DNA of 64,000 nucleotides from Prevotella sp. (GTDB lineage Bacteria > Bacteroidota > Bacteroidia > Bacteroidales > Bacteroidaceae), in assembly GCA_016291085.1 (NCBI GenBank), contig JAEEVW010000017.1, positions 1 through 64,000 on the forward strand, written 5' to 3'. Positions 1 through 8,642 of the stretch are shown one piece after another. Position 1 is the first letter of the stretch, and each line of letters begins with the position of its first letter. A model generated the notes under the pieces. The model made no database searches. It saw only the letters and a program-made list of their open reading frames with translations, and was not told where the DNA came from. The translations under genes were made by a program, and so were the position numbers.

Positions 1-108
1 AGATACAAAAATTACCCGACATACGCAAGCTTTTTAGGCGTTATTTTATGACTTAAAGTGTTAAAAATCAATAAGTTACAGGGGCTCTTGCTTAGGCATT
101 TGGGGACA

Positions 109-2130
109 TCAAATTGGACACCCTACTTCCGAAGATTCCATTTCATTTATAAAGCGTTCCATACGACGCACAGCAGAACTTATCTGTTGACTATGTTTTC
201 GCATCGCATGCTGATAATTTTCCAACGTTGCTTTGTACCTTGCCTGGGCAGCCACAAAATTGTCTCCCATATCTTTAGTGACAGACTCTTCCCTCTTCAT
301 CCGATAGAGCTCGTCACCAATGATGCGCTTGTCGGTAGGAACAAGTATCTCGTTCAGATGATTGCCAAGCCCATATTCTTGATATGCTATCAATTGTCTA
401 TACACAATAGGCAATCTCAAGAGAGCAGCCAACGAGTTGGCATCAAAGCCATTTATAGGACAGAAAACATTGATACCACTGCTCACAGCATAAGGTTTTT
501 CTGTCGCACGAACAACAGCAACTTTAACCCCTGACTCAGCAGACCGCTCATAGAGAACTGCATCATTTTTGCCATCAAGGTAGGTGCATCTCCTATAATC
601 CATAACGTGATGTCCTTTGGACTTTCCAATTTGCACCCAAATGGAATCAACGAACTTGCCGTCCTTATCAAAGCCATACTCCTTACTACCTTCAACGAAA
701 GGGGGATTGTTTGGACAATCAGCTTTTCTTATACCAGACATGTCTAAATCACCTGTGTATAATGGAGTTAAGTCGCTCATGGATATCCAAGGTGTGTCTT
801 CTGGTAAATCAAATTGCACATCTCGAACTTTTGCTGACACCAAAGAACAAAGTGATGAAAGCGGAACCGGATGCTCTGCTACTGATGGTCTCTCTATCAC
901 ATAAACCTGCGGTAAGAGAATCTCTGGTGACAATTTCTCAGAGGACACCTTAACCACTTTTCTTAATCCCGTATTAGGATCAATACCATCGTTCTGCAAA
1001 ATTGCATTGAACTTAGCATTGTCGAAGGTCAACATATGATGCTTTGTGTCAAAATCACTACTTGCCACACGAGCATCAATGAGAACTGCGCCTGATCCAG
1101 AATGCCCTTTTTCTGCAATCAGCAAGCAATATGTATCGAAAGACGCATTATTGCTCATCACCTGAGGCAATTGAATAATCTCCTTAATAGATTTGTCTTC
1201 CACTAGCAATCGTCTGAATTGGGCATTAATAACTGCAGAAGACTCTTCCTCATCAAGTTCTTCCTTAACAGAAGGGAGTTCTTTGTATTTCAACGATTCA
1301 GAAAGATTCCTTCTATACGAAGTATTTCCCTTGTCCACAAATACACTTGGCGGACAAATCAGTACTAATTTGCCTCCAACAGACAAATTCTTATATGCTT
1401 CACATAAACGAGCAATTGCCTTGCTGTTATCATCATCTTTGGGAAGATATGACACAATCGCATCATATGATGAAGGCGTTGCGTTGTCCTCAGCATCGAT
1501 ATTGTTAGCATAGACGGCAACTTTTGTCCACGCATAAAACATAGTGTCGCAATAATACTTACAACCATCGAATAGATTCGCTAATTGAGCAAATGCTGTA
1601 TGAGGATAATACACCTTTGAATTAGCCGGAATCTCAACCCGAGCTTTGACAAGTTCAAGCACTTCCTTCGGGATAGTATAAGCATCCTTTCCGTCATGAC
1701 GATGAACCCATTCAAGACTATCATTACATGGAGTAAGAATGATATAATTCACCAGGTCCTTAAAGTGAGCCGTGAGGAACGATTCTTCTTCTTTGGTAAA
1801 GATAGTCTTATCATAGACATCTGGCAATAACTGGTCAAGTATCTCTTTCTCAGCATTCTCTCCTGCAACGAGTGTATAGAAATAGCCTAGCAACTGTTCA
1901 TTGACCATTAGATGCTTTATCCACACTTCTGTATGAGGGCCTTCTCCCCATCCTCCTATCGTTCCGTCCCCATACTTCTCAAATTGTTCAACTTGATAAT
2001 TATCCCAGTAATCACAATCTGCTTTGGCATCATTTGCTATCTTACTCTCCTTACCAACCTTAGTGCGGTAAAGCTCTACGAGGTTAATCACTCTCTGCTG
2101 GATCTCTGCTGCGTTCTGTACGTTCTGCAT
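109..2130 (-). CDS. Degenerate N6-adenine-methylase-like protein with HsdS-like C-terminus
   Basis: 673 aa. The middle resembles the HsdM/N6 methylase fold: after the strand YDAIV comes a helix, then GGKLVLICPPSVF, matching the motif IV-to-VI layout. However, the NPPF catalytic motif is replaced by SYLP (about residues 227-230), and no motif I (D-x-x-x-G-T-G) is visible where it should be, near residues 172-190. From about residue 400 the sequence looks like a target-recognition region of a type I S subunit, and GNHLNEILVP near residue 600 is typical of S-subunit or methylase C-termini. I infer a catalytically dead methylase fused to a DNA-reading part; a target-recognition or sensing role is only a guess. 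It starts 60 nt downstream of a -7 box. The next same-strand gene upstream is the methylase at 3478-5835. Confidence 0.6.
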   Translation of the reverse strand: MQNVQNAAEIQQRVINLVELYRTKVGKESKIANDAKADCDYWDNYQVEQFEKYGDGTIGGWGEGPHTEVWIKHLMVNEQLLGYFYTLVAGENAEKEILDQLLPDVYDKTIFTKEEESFLTAHFKDLVNYIILTPCNDSLEWVHRHDGKDAYTIPKEVLELVKARVEIPANSKVYYPHTAFAQLANLFDGCKYYCDTMFYAWTKVAVYANNIDAEDNATPSSYDAIVSYLPKDDDNSKAIARLCEAYKNLSVGGKLVLICPPSVFVDKGNTSYRRNLSESLKYKELPSVKEELDEEESSAVINAQFRRLLVEDKSIKEIIQLPQVMSNNASFDTYCLLIAEKGHSGSGAVLIDARVASSDFDTKHHMLTFDNAKFNAILQNDGIDPNTGLRKVVKVSSEKLSPEILLPQVYVIERPSVAEHPVPLSSLCSLVSAKVRDVQFDLPEDTPWISMSDLTPLYTGDLDMSGIRKADCPNNPPFVEGSKEYGFDKDGKFVDSIWVQIGKSKGHHVMDYRRCTYLDGKNDAVLYERSAESGVKVAVVRATEKPYAVSSGINVFCPINGFDANSLAALLRLPIVYRQLIAYQEYGLGNHLNEILVPTDKRIIGDELYRMKREESVTKDMGDNFVAAQARYKATLENYQHAMRKHSQQISSAVRRMERFINEMESSEVGCPI

Positions 2131-2191
2131 AGTCTCTTGTGTTTTTGTTGGTTAGTACTCTATGTCCTGCACTTGTGTCTCAAATGCGCTG

Positions 2192-2199
2192 CAAAGGTA
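2192..2199 (-). promoter_or_regulatory. -7 box for the 109-2130 gene
   Basis: On the minus strand the sequence reads TACCTTTG followed by C, matching the Bacteroidota primary-sigma -7 consensus TAnnTTTG. It lies about 60 nt upstream of the start codon. Confidence 0.65.
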
Positions 2200-2434
2200 T
2201 AACCGATTTCTGAAAGCTGCAAGCATTTTTGTCTCACGAATGGTTCCGTTCTTCTTGGAACCATTTTGAGTAACAGGGTGATTGTAAGGAATCACAGTAT
2301 GAATTATAACAGCTACTTGCATAACAATCATTTATATGCGCAAAGATACACAAAATTTGTAAAAAAATGATGGTTGCAATAATAGTTATAACACTTTTTA
2401 AGCCAAAAAGTTGCTAACATCTAAAAATAATGCT

Positions 2435-2442
2435 TACCTTTG
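2435..2442 (+). promoter_or_regulatory. -7 box for the small ORF and structured RNA region
   Basis: TACCTTTGC matches the Bacteroidota -7 consensus. It points rightward, 96 nt upstream of the ATG at 2538, and would also drive transcription through the structured stretch at 2750-3200. Confidence 0.6.
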
Positions 2443-2537
2443 CACCAGTTTTATTGGTTGTCGAAGCGAGCCACAGAGCCATAATCAATAAAATGGGATG
2501 AGTAATGGTGCTCATTCCGACATTAAATATATTAATT

Positions 2538-2726
2538 ATGGGAAAAGAAAAGACGCTGTTAGTAACAGCAAAGTACGGCTCGCTCGAATTTTGTAAAACA
2601 GCATGGCCGTACAATGAGAATGCTCAAGACGAGCAAGTAGAAACATGTGTGGAAAGCATCCGTCGACAAATTATCGATGCAGGAAGAGCAGAGATGATGG
2701 ATGCGTTTCAGGGACAAGTGAGTTAA
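2538..2726 (+). CDS. Small protein of unknown function, 62 aa
   Basis: Starts MGKEKTLLVTAKYG and ends MMDAFQGQVS. I do not recognise a family. It is charged and soluble-looking, with no signal peptide or membrane segment, and its last 35 residues look helical. An in-frame ATG exists at 2505, but the 2538 start gives a sensible N-terminus. It has its own upstream -7 box and is the only plausible gene on the plus strand between two minus-strand methylase-like genes. About 25 nt after the stop lies an imperfect 12-bp hairpin, then the structured region ending in a tRNA-like fold. It could encode a small regulator or partner of the flanking methylase-like genes; nothing in the sequence proves that. 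Confidence 0.5.
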   Translation: MGKEKTLLVTAKYGSLEFCKTAWPYNENAQDEQVETCVESIRRQIIDAGRAEMMDAFQGQVS

Positions 2727-2730
2727 TCGA

Positions 2731-3477
2731 ATAGTCACTTACCTCTATTTCCCAAGACGGAGTCAGAATGTCTCCGCCTTGGGATGATATCAAGTAGAAA
2801 AAGGGCTTTATAATAACACGACTGGTGCAGTTGGCCCCTGCATTAAAACCAGTCTTAAAACAATTCTAATATGGACAAATTTTTAGTTCGTGCTTAGGTT
2901 GAGTGTAGAAGGATCGCTCAATCATTAATGCACAAGGTTGGAAGAATGCTTCTTCCATTATCCTTCGTGTTAAGTTTCGGGAATCTCCAGTCTGCCTACC
3001 ATGAGTAGCTGTAGAATCCAACGCTGAGCAACAAACTCAAATATGAGTTTAGGCAGTTGGGGGCTGCAGAGAAAATGAGAAAATAGAGCAAGACGTATGT
3101 AATGGAGCCAAAACGTTGACATCCTTAAAATCGGATACTGGTAAATGGGCTATCCTATTTGTTGCATAGGAAGGGTGGTTCGAGTCCACCTACCAGTTCA
3201 ATTGAATCTATACGGAAGCACTCGTTATCTATACCGTTATCTCACTTTATCCATACTATAATCATACTCTAACCTGCTTCTATGCTACTTCTTGCCATAC
3301 TCAAACAGCTTGCATGAGTATGTCTACACCTTGGGTAGGGCTTGCCATTTCCTTGCCTTGACTATGTTCTGAATACTCACGTTTTCCATTTACCCACAAC
3401 GCGTATTTTCAAAACTATAACTATTACCATTCAGAGTGAGTTAAATACGAGTCTTGGTATTCCATCTGCTCTGACAA
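2731..3477 (+). ncRNA. Structured noncoding stretch, possible large ncRNA
   Basis: I see no convincing gene in these 750 bases, but many self-complementary segments in the plus-strand direction of the 2435 promoter. There is a 12-bp stem with one mismatch at 2751-2783. A two-part stem at 2820-2854 has an outer 7 bp of GACTGGT/ACCAGTC and an inner GCAG/CTGC. A perfect 8-bp stem TGGAAGAA/TTCTTCCA with a 3-nt loop lies at 2939-2957. A 6-bp stem AAACTC/GAGTTT lies at 3033-3050, and the tRNA-like fold at 3137-3197. An 8-codon ORF (MDKFLVRA) starts at 2871. The 280 bases after 3200 show nothing I can name. Whether this is a single RNA is inference. Confidence 0.35.
3137..3197 (+). ncRNA. tRNA-like fold lacking a D arm, anticodon-like GTT
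   Basis: The ends pair perfectly over 7 bp (ACTGGTA with TACCAGT). An anticodon-like arm has stem CCTAT/ATAGG and the 7-nt loop TTGTTGC, which would place GTT (Asn) at positions 34-36 after a T33. A 3-nt variable region follows, then a T arm GGTGG/CCACC with the canonical loop TTCGAGT. Only 10 nt (AATGGGCTAT) lie between the acceptor strand and the anticodon arm, so no D stem can form. The bases after the acceptor are TCA, so CCA is not encoded. It may be a tRNA relic, a mimic or a domain of a larger RNA. A normal functional tRNA-Asn is unlikely. Confidence 0.45.
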
Positions 3478-5835
3478 TTATTTCACTAATTCATATTTAA
3501 ACATCTTATCCAGTATATGACTTCGGTAATACGCTTTTAGGTTTTCTCTTAGGGAATCCAAATCGCCATTTAAGTCAACGTAGTCATACACTTTATGCTT
3601 ATTCCTGCCAGTACCTTCTATTCTGAACGTGTTTAGTTCTTCACCTATCTGATAAACTCCATAAGAATAAGTACTCACATAGTTGTTTGTTGCCTGGGCT
3701 TCTGCAAGTATCTTTCTCCAAAGTTCCATCAGTTCTTCTTCATCCGAGTCTAATTCAAATCCACCAAGTGTTACCGATGCCAATGTGTCATTATCAAAAC
3801 ACAACTCGTTGCGATAATATCTTTCATCGGAGCCGTCAAAAGAAATACACTTGTTTTGATTGGATAGACAGGTGTATATCAGGCAACTCTTTAGGAAATC
3901 TCTGTCTTGAACATAAGCATCTCCCTTGTCAGACGTAGTGAAATGCACTTCTTTCTCATACCACTTATCCATGGGCAAGAGTTTGGCAACAAACATCGGT
4001 AGTTTCTCCAAGAAATTTTCCCTTCTAAGCCAGAAGCCATACGAATTCTTCAAGCCTGTGTCAAAATTGGTGCGAACAAGATTATACTGCTTAGAGTCTA
4101 TCATAAAGCTCTTCGACACCATGTAAGCAATAATGTTGTCATTGTACTTAGGCTTTCTGCCTTTTGAGTAAACCCAGTCTTTCTTCTCGTATCCATCTGC
4201 GCCAACAACTGCTATCGAAGTTTTCGACTCAATATCCGTTGGATCTTCACTCTTGTCACTCAAATCAGAAATGTTATGGTAGACTTTCGGTACATTGATA
4301 TCATGTTCTGCTTCTCTGACGATGGCATTCTTGTTGGTGTCAATATCATAGGCTTGCAGAAGAATGCTTTCTGACTTGGGTTCATCTTCGTTGGACCAAT
4401 AAATACAAGATATTACGCTGGGACTGGCGTGAAAATGATCACGATTAAATGCATAGCCACCCATGAAACGCTTATCCACCAAATGGATGTTCTTATAGTA
4501 TTTTACAGGAGAGAACAATATGTAACTGTCGGTTGGCTGCCTCAGATAATACTTGAAGGCTGACCAAATGAATAGATTCATAATGTCTCTTGCTACGGCT
4601 TGTTGGCCTCCAAGTCCCATGGCTACTATTTCCTTCTTAAACTCTTTGGATACAAAAGAGTCTTTTCGTGTAGTTTGTGCTCTTTTCGATGGATCTCCAT
4701 CCTCTACGAAAGTGATGGCAGAGCTGTCCTGGAAAGGAGGATTCTCAAAAAGAATGACAGAACATTTTTCATCATTGAGAAATGCTGAAATAGTCGGGTT
4801 CTTTATAAAGTCTTCGCTGGTTGCATCGGCATTTGACACCTTGCCGTTTGAATAAACGACATTAGCTTCCGTAGGAGGAATAACCTCCCTTACCAAATCG
4901 CCAATTCTTTCTTGCAAAACCTTGTATTCGTAATATTCATAGGTGGACACGACACAATGTTTGATAATATCATCTCCCTTTGCGTCCTTTAATCCTATCA
5001 GCGAAGCTTCGAGGTTACCGGTTCCAGCACTTCTGTCCAAAATGATATAATCATTGCCTTCTGGTATACGTTCGATTGCAGCCATAACAAACTCTGCAGC
5101 CTGACGAGCATAGATGACAGGTGTGTAATATGCGCCAAGTTCTTTCTTAGAGAGTCTGTCGTTCAGGCAATCCATCAAAAATTTGAAACGTTCGTTTGAT
5201 TTTCCCTGATAGGGTGTTATCAATCCTTCGAAGTGGCGTGGTTTTCTGATTTCTCCAGTCAGTTTGACAGCTGTTCCGCTGGTGTCGCCAATAAAATCGC
5301 CCTTGCTGGCATTTGGCAATTCCTTGTAATAACGCTCCGACCAGCCGACAATGCAGTTTTCATCAATATCGATAGGGATATACATCTCTTCTGGATCCTT
5401 CTTTGTTCCTTTCAGTATCTTCTTTAACTTAGCAGATTCTGTGTCTATACTATAATTCAACTTTTCTGCAATGGCGTTGGAAAAGAATCCTTTGTTCTGT
5501 TTTGATGAAGCGCCAGTGTAAATCTTATGTATCTCCTCTCGGAAATCAGACGAGTGGAAGACATAGGCTAATGTTGAGTTCAAATCAACCAAGATGATAG
5601 TTGCAGGAACCGACTCACCATGAACTCTCATTTTTGACAGATATTTGATGGCCTGAAATAGAACTTCATTTGTGTTCGGGATGTCCTTCTTGAACTCTAA
5701 AATATTCCCATTATAGACACCATCGGTATAATCTACCAACACAGAATTGTCATCATCGTATGGTATGCCAAAGTTGTCGAAGAATTCTATTTGCCCATCC
5801 CTCTCAAGATAATACGGAGTATTAAAATTTGCCAT
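3478..5835 (-). CDS. Single-chain DNA adenine methylase, probable type IIG-like restriction-modification enzyme
   Basis: 785 aa. A methylase core is clear: GAYYTP (residues 234-239, motif X region), ILDRSAGTGN (265-274, motif I, S-adenosylmethionine binding) and NPPF (365-368, motif IV catalytic). The N-terminal ~150 residues hold D35/D38, then E47-F-K49, then QAIKYL and a hydrophobic strand, a layout like PD-(D/E)XK nucleases. A restriction function in the same chain is therefore plausible, as in type IIG enzymes (inference). The ~400-residue C-terminal part could read the target. No separate R or S gene is adjacent, apart from the degenerate methylase-like gene downstream on the same strand. 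The gene lies behind a ~410-nt leader. GTATCAG/CTGATAC sequences (7 bp) pair just before the ATG and could affect translation. Confidence 0.75.
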   Translation of the reverse strand: MANFNTPYYLERDGQIEFFDNFGIPYDDDNSVLVDYTDGVYNGNILEFKKDIPNTNEVLFQAIKYLSKMRVHGESVPATIILVDLNSTLAYVFHSSDFREEIHKIYTGASSKQNKGFFSNAIAEKLNYSIDTESAKLKKILKGTKKDPEEMYIPIDIDENCIVGWSERYYKELPNASKGDFIGDTSGTAVKLTGEIRKPRHFEGLITPYQGKSNERFKFLMDCLNDRLSKKELGAYYTPVIYARQAAEFVMAAIERIPEGNDYIILDRSAGTGNLEASLIGLKDAKGDDIIKHCVVSTYEYYEYKVLQERIGDLVREVIPPTEANVVYSNGKVSNADATSEDFIKNPTISAFLNDEKCSVILFENPPFQDSSAITFVEDGDPSKRAQTTRKDSFVSKEFKKEIVAMGLGGQQAVARDIMNLFIWSAFKYYLRQPTDSYILFSPVKYYKNIHLVDKRFMGGYAFNRDHFHASPSVISCIYWSNEDEPKSESILLQAYDIDTNKNAIVREAEHDINVPKVYHNISDLSDKSEDPTDIESKTSIAVVGADGYEKKDWVYSKGRKPKYNDNIIAYMVSKSFMIDSKQYNLVRTNFDTGLKNSYGFWLRRENFLEKLPMFVAKLLPMDKWYEKEVHFTTSDKGDAYVQDRDFLKSCLIYTCLSNQNKCISFDGSDERYYRNELCFDNDTLASVTLGGFELDSDEEELMELWRKILAEAQATNNYVSTYSYGVYQIGEELNTFRIEGTGRNKHKVYDYVDLNGDLDSLRENLKAYYRSHILDKMFKYELVK

Positions 5836-6248
5836 AAGTATCAGCCTCTATCTTTTATCTCCGACTGATACCCAAGTGCCAGAAGGGTTAGTAATCGCTT
5901 GTAAGAACCACATACGAAAAGCGGGGTATCCACACCTGCCCGTCCCGCAACTTCGGCCTACCACAGCCTTCCGATAGAACGAACAGAGTAAGATACCCAC
6001 GCAGAAGTATATACTAATGCACCCAAAAGTGTGCTTAGAGGGCATGGTTAGCCCTCGGCACACTCCGGCTGCGTATATACACATCCGTAGGCGTCACCTC
6101 TGCTATTGTCTTTGATCGGTCTTTGATTGTGGTAGTTCAAGCTGCCAAAAACAAAGCGTACAGTGTCGCTTATTCCGCAATGTAGTGCTCCCCCTTTGGC
6201 TCTGTCATTCTCAAATGACATCACAGCCACAACAGGCAGATGCAATTG
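5836..6248 (-). promoter_or_regulatory. Long structured 5' leader of the 785-aa methylase
   Basis: No credible gene is present. Transcription from the -7 box at 6249-6256 would give a leader of about 410 nt. It contains a strong nested hairpin at 6028-6064 (AGTGTGC/GCACACT outside, GAGGGC/GCCCTC inside). Two copies of the self-complementary octamer GTATATAC (6007-6014 and 6072-6079) frame that hairpin and can pair with each other. GGGTATC/GATACCC segments flank the next 100 nt, and a GTATCAG/CTGATAC stem sits directly before the start codon. A cis-acting RNA or autoregulatory leader is inferred. Confidence 0.4.
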
Positions 6249-6256
6249 CAAAAGTA
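6249..6256 (-). promoter_or_regulatory. -7 box for the methylase leader
   Basis: Minus strand reads TACTTTTGC, fitting TAnnTTTG. It is about 410 nt upstream of the methylase start. Confidence 0.55.
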
Positions 6257-6487
6257 CAAAAAATATCCTTTATTCAGGTTATTAAGGTGGTATTTTAAGA
6301 TAAATTTAACGAACAGGGGTACATCGAACCATCCGGCTTCCTTCCCCCTTACCACTCCCATCCTATAACCTTGCTACGCCTACGCTTTGCCTATACTCCG
6401 CTATTTAAAAGATAGTGCAAATTAATCCCGGAAACATTACTGTTTCTCACAATAATTTAGTACCTTTGCAGACATATTCAGTAAACT
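6257..6487. other. Divergent intergenic region with DUF3800 promoter
   Basis: Lies between the leftward methylase promoter and the rightward DUF3800 gene. A -7 box TACCTTTGC at 6461-6468 sits 20 nt before the DUF3800 ATG. The remaining 200 bases show no gene. Confidence 0.55.
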
Positions 6488-7348
6488 ATGTATTACATCT
6501 GGACTGACGAGAGTGATTCTACAGGTAAGTACTACGCCAATTTCTATGGTGGTATACTCATCCGTTCTGAGCATTATGAAGAGGTGCTCCAAAGGCTTTC
6601 TGCTATTGTTAGAGAGGTTGGATTAGAAGGCGAAGAAATAAAGTGGCAGAAGGTTAACGAGTACACAGAAGAACGATATAAGAGAATCATGGATGTCTTG
6701 TTTGAATTGCTGAGCGAAGGGAAAGCAAAAATTCGGATATTTTTCCGTCATCGGCAATACAAAGCCTTTGAGTTGAATAATGAGCAACGTAGACATGAAT
6801 ATCAGATTCTTTATTATCATTTCATCAAGAACGACTTTGGACTAATTTATAGCAACCCCAAAGGAAAGAGTGTAAGGGTAAGGTTGCTTATTGATGATAT
6901 GCCACTGAAAGGACCTGATAAGGACAGTTTCCTGAAGGCTATCTACCATCTCAATGATTTGATGCAATTCCAAAAGGCTAATATACATATTCAGAATGGC
7001 GATGTGGCTGAAGTTGATTCAAAGAAGCATTTGCCACTACAGGTAATGGACGTAGTTCTTGGGGCTATGTGTTTCCGTCTGAATGACAAACACAAAGAAC
7101 GTGGCATTGACGGAAAGCGTGCAAAGCGGAACATTGTGAAGGAAAGACTTTACAAGCATATCTCCAAAAGGATCTTTGAATTGCACCCAGGCTTCAATAT
7201 CGGTATGACAACACCCATCACAAAGAAATCCGACTTGTGGGAAGAACCATATTTACACTGGAACTTTGTCCCAAAACGTTTTACGAAGGATAAGGAATTT
7301 ACGAAGCATCATAAAAAAGAAACAGCCCCGTACAACCTACACAAGTGA
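6488..7348 (+). CDS. DUF3800 domain protein
   Basis: 286 aa. The start YIWTDESDSTG matches the DUF3800 opening YIDESG, which carries acidic active-site-like residues of an RNase-H-like fold. The later LLIDDMPLKG and LPLQVMDVVLGAMCFRLN match the family's second acidic motif with its aspartate. There is no signal peptide or membrane segment. DUF3800 proteins are common in defence islands; a nuclease role is suspected for the family, but I cannot show it here. It is divergent from the methylase leader and convergent with the WYL gene, with a promoter 20 nt upstream of the start. Confidence 0.75.
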   Translation: MYYIWTDESDSTGKYYANFYGGILIRSEHYEEVLQRLSAIVREVGLEGEEIKWQKVNEYTEERYKRIMDVLFELLSEGKAKIRIFFRHRQYKAFELNNEQRRHEYQILYYHFIKNDFGLIYSNPKGKSVRVRLLIDDMPLKGPDKDSFLKAIYHLNDLMQFQKANIHIQNGDVAEVDSKKHLPLQVMDVVLGAMCFRLNDKHKERGIDGKRAKRNIVKERLYKHISKRIFELHPGFNIGMTTPITKKSDLWEEPYLHWNFVPKRFTKDKEFTKHHKKETAPYNLHK

Positions 7349-7444
7349 GCTACGTCAACGTAACCTTTCAGTTGCAAAGGACTTATTTCTGGTGCAAAGA
7401 TACAACAATTTTTTGAATCTCCAAAGAATTTCATAGAAAAAATG

Positions 7445-8539
7445 TTATCTCTCTATCATATATAGTTCCATCTGCTTCGTAATAATCTCCTTTATTTGTT
7501 CTCTCAGCAATAATGGTTTCATCACTTCAAGGTTCTCTCCATAGAGGAGAATCTTGCCTCGTAGTTCGCGATTGGGCTCAATCGTTAGCGTGACTTCGCC
7601 ATAACTGCCATCTTCATATTCACCATAAGGAAGTGATTCTCTCTGGCTATGATGTAAAGGCTTCGTCAGCAACAGTCCATGCTGGTATTCCGTTTTTGTG
7701 CGGATAACAACTTGTTCTACCTTTGCATCCTTCTCATGTGTCACACCTGTTATATTATTAAAGAAATCCTGATAGAACCCTTTGGGTGCAGGGATGTACT
7801 CTACATCATTTACTTCAATGAGTTCACCAACAATTCTGTCTAATGGTACATTGTATGCCTGATGCGGTTCACGATCTGCCTCACCAAAAACAAACCATCG
7901 ACCATTATACTCTTTAAGATACTGAGGATGAAATAGCAGTTCAAAAGGTTGTTGGCCAAAGCGCTGATAAGAAAACTTTAGAACTTTCTTATCGGTAATA
8001 GCCTTATTAAATACCGGCAACAAATCAATATTGGTAAGGTTCTGCTCCAAACTGGAACAGATATGACTGGCACCACTTTCTACTTCCCTGTTGGTGTCAA
8101 GCAGCAACTGTGTGTTTTCAAAATATGAAGAGAACCAACTTGAAGGCAGTATTCCTGCTGACGCCTTGCAAAATGCTACATAATCTTCCAATCTCTTCTG
8201 TTCTATAGCCTGACGTTCTGCCGCCAAAGGATCATCTTCCTGGCCAATATACCTGAATGCCTTACCCTTGCCACTCTTACCATTATCTTCTATGCAACCT
8301 GGGTATGCAAGTTCTAATGCCTTTATAACCTCAGATGATGCTTTCTTCAAGTCACCATAAAACTTTTCTCCAGACAAAGTTCTCTTTGGGTTATTATCAT
8401 AGAAGCCTTTAGGGTATCCACGTTTTATGCACATGATGTCTGCAAGGGTTACAAACTCTCGCTTCATCAACTGTTCGTAAAGGATATTTACGAACGTTGT
8501 TCTAACCCCGATTCCGGCAAAGATATTCTTAGTAGGCAT
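7445..8539 (-). CDS. WYL-domain transcriptional regulator
   Basis: 364 aa from MPTKNIFAG. The N-terminal ~110 residues look like a winged-helix DNA-binding part. The WYL core (about residues 185-275) includes VLKFSYQRFG, then HPQYLKEYNGRWFVFGE, where LKEYNGRWFVFG aligns with the family's ligand-binding strand. The WCX-like C-terminal extension ends in LLLREQIKEIITKQMELY. A longer frame opens upstream at 8749, but that segment overlaps the promoter and the end of the next gene, so I use the ATG behind the -7 box. WYL proteins often control defence genes in response to nucleic-acid ligands; targets here are unknown. Confidence 0.85.
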   Translation of the reverse strand: MPTKNIFAGIGVRTTFVNILYEQLMKREFVTLADIMCIKRGYPKGFYDNNPKRTLSGEKFYGDLKKASSEVIKALELAYPGCIEDNGKSGKGKAFRYIGQEDDPLAAERQAIEQKRLEDYVAFCKASAGILPSSWFSSYFENTQLLLDTNREVESGASHICSSLEQNLTNIDLLPVFNKAITDKKVLKFSYQRFGQQPFELLFHPQYLKEYNGRWFVFGEADREPHQAYNVPLDRIVGELIEVNDVEYIPAPKGFYQDFFNNITGVTHEKDAKVEQVVIRTKTEYQHGLLLTKPLHHSQRESLPYGEYEDGSYGEVTLTIEPNRELRGKILLYGENLEVMKPLLLREQIKEIITKQMELYMIER

Positions 8540-8561
8540 ATTTATTACGATTAGGACCCTG

Positions 8562-8569
8562 CAAAGATA
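8562..8569 (-). promoter_or_regulatory. -7 box for the WYL regulator
   Basis: Minus strand TATCTTTGC, 23 nt upstream of the chosen ATG at 8539. It supports that start over the longer frame. Confidence 0.7.
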
Positions 8570-8642
8570 CAAAATTATTTTATAACGGAACTTCTTTTTG
8601 AAAATAAATTTGTGTTCGCCCAATGGATTATCCACCAAAGAG

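Noticed and set aside
58..534. 158-codon open frame on the plus strand at the window start
   Set aside because: It is antisense to the C-terminus of the 673-aa gene and has no coding character.
2731..3200. tmRNA or retron RNA
   Set aside because: The tRNA-like part has a full anticodon-like arm and no tag ORF ending in ALAA-like codons, and there is no reverse transcriptase gene nearby.
5848..6251. Two Cys/Gly-rich open frames in the methylase leader
   Set aside because: Composition is atypical, they overlap the strong hairpin, and neither has a family or a sensible start.
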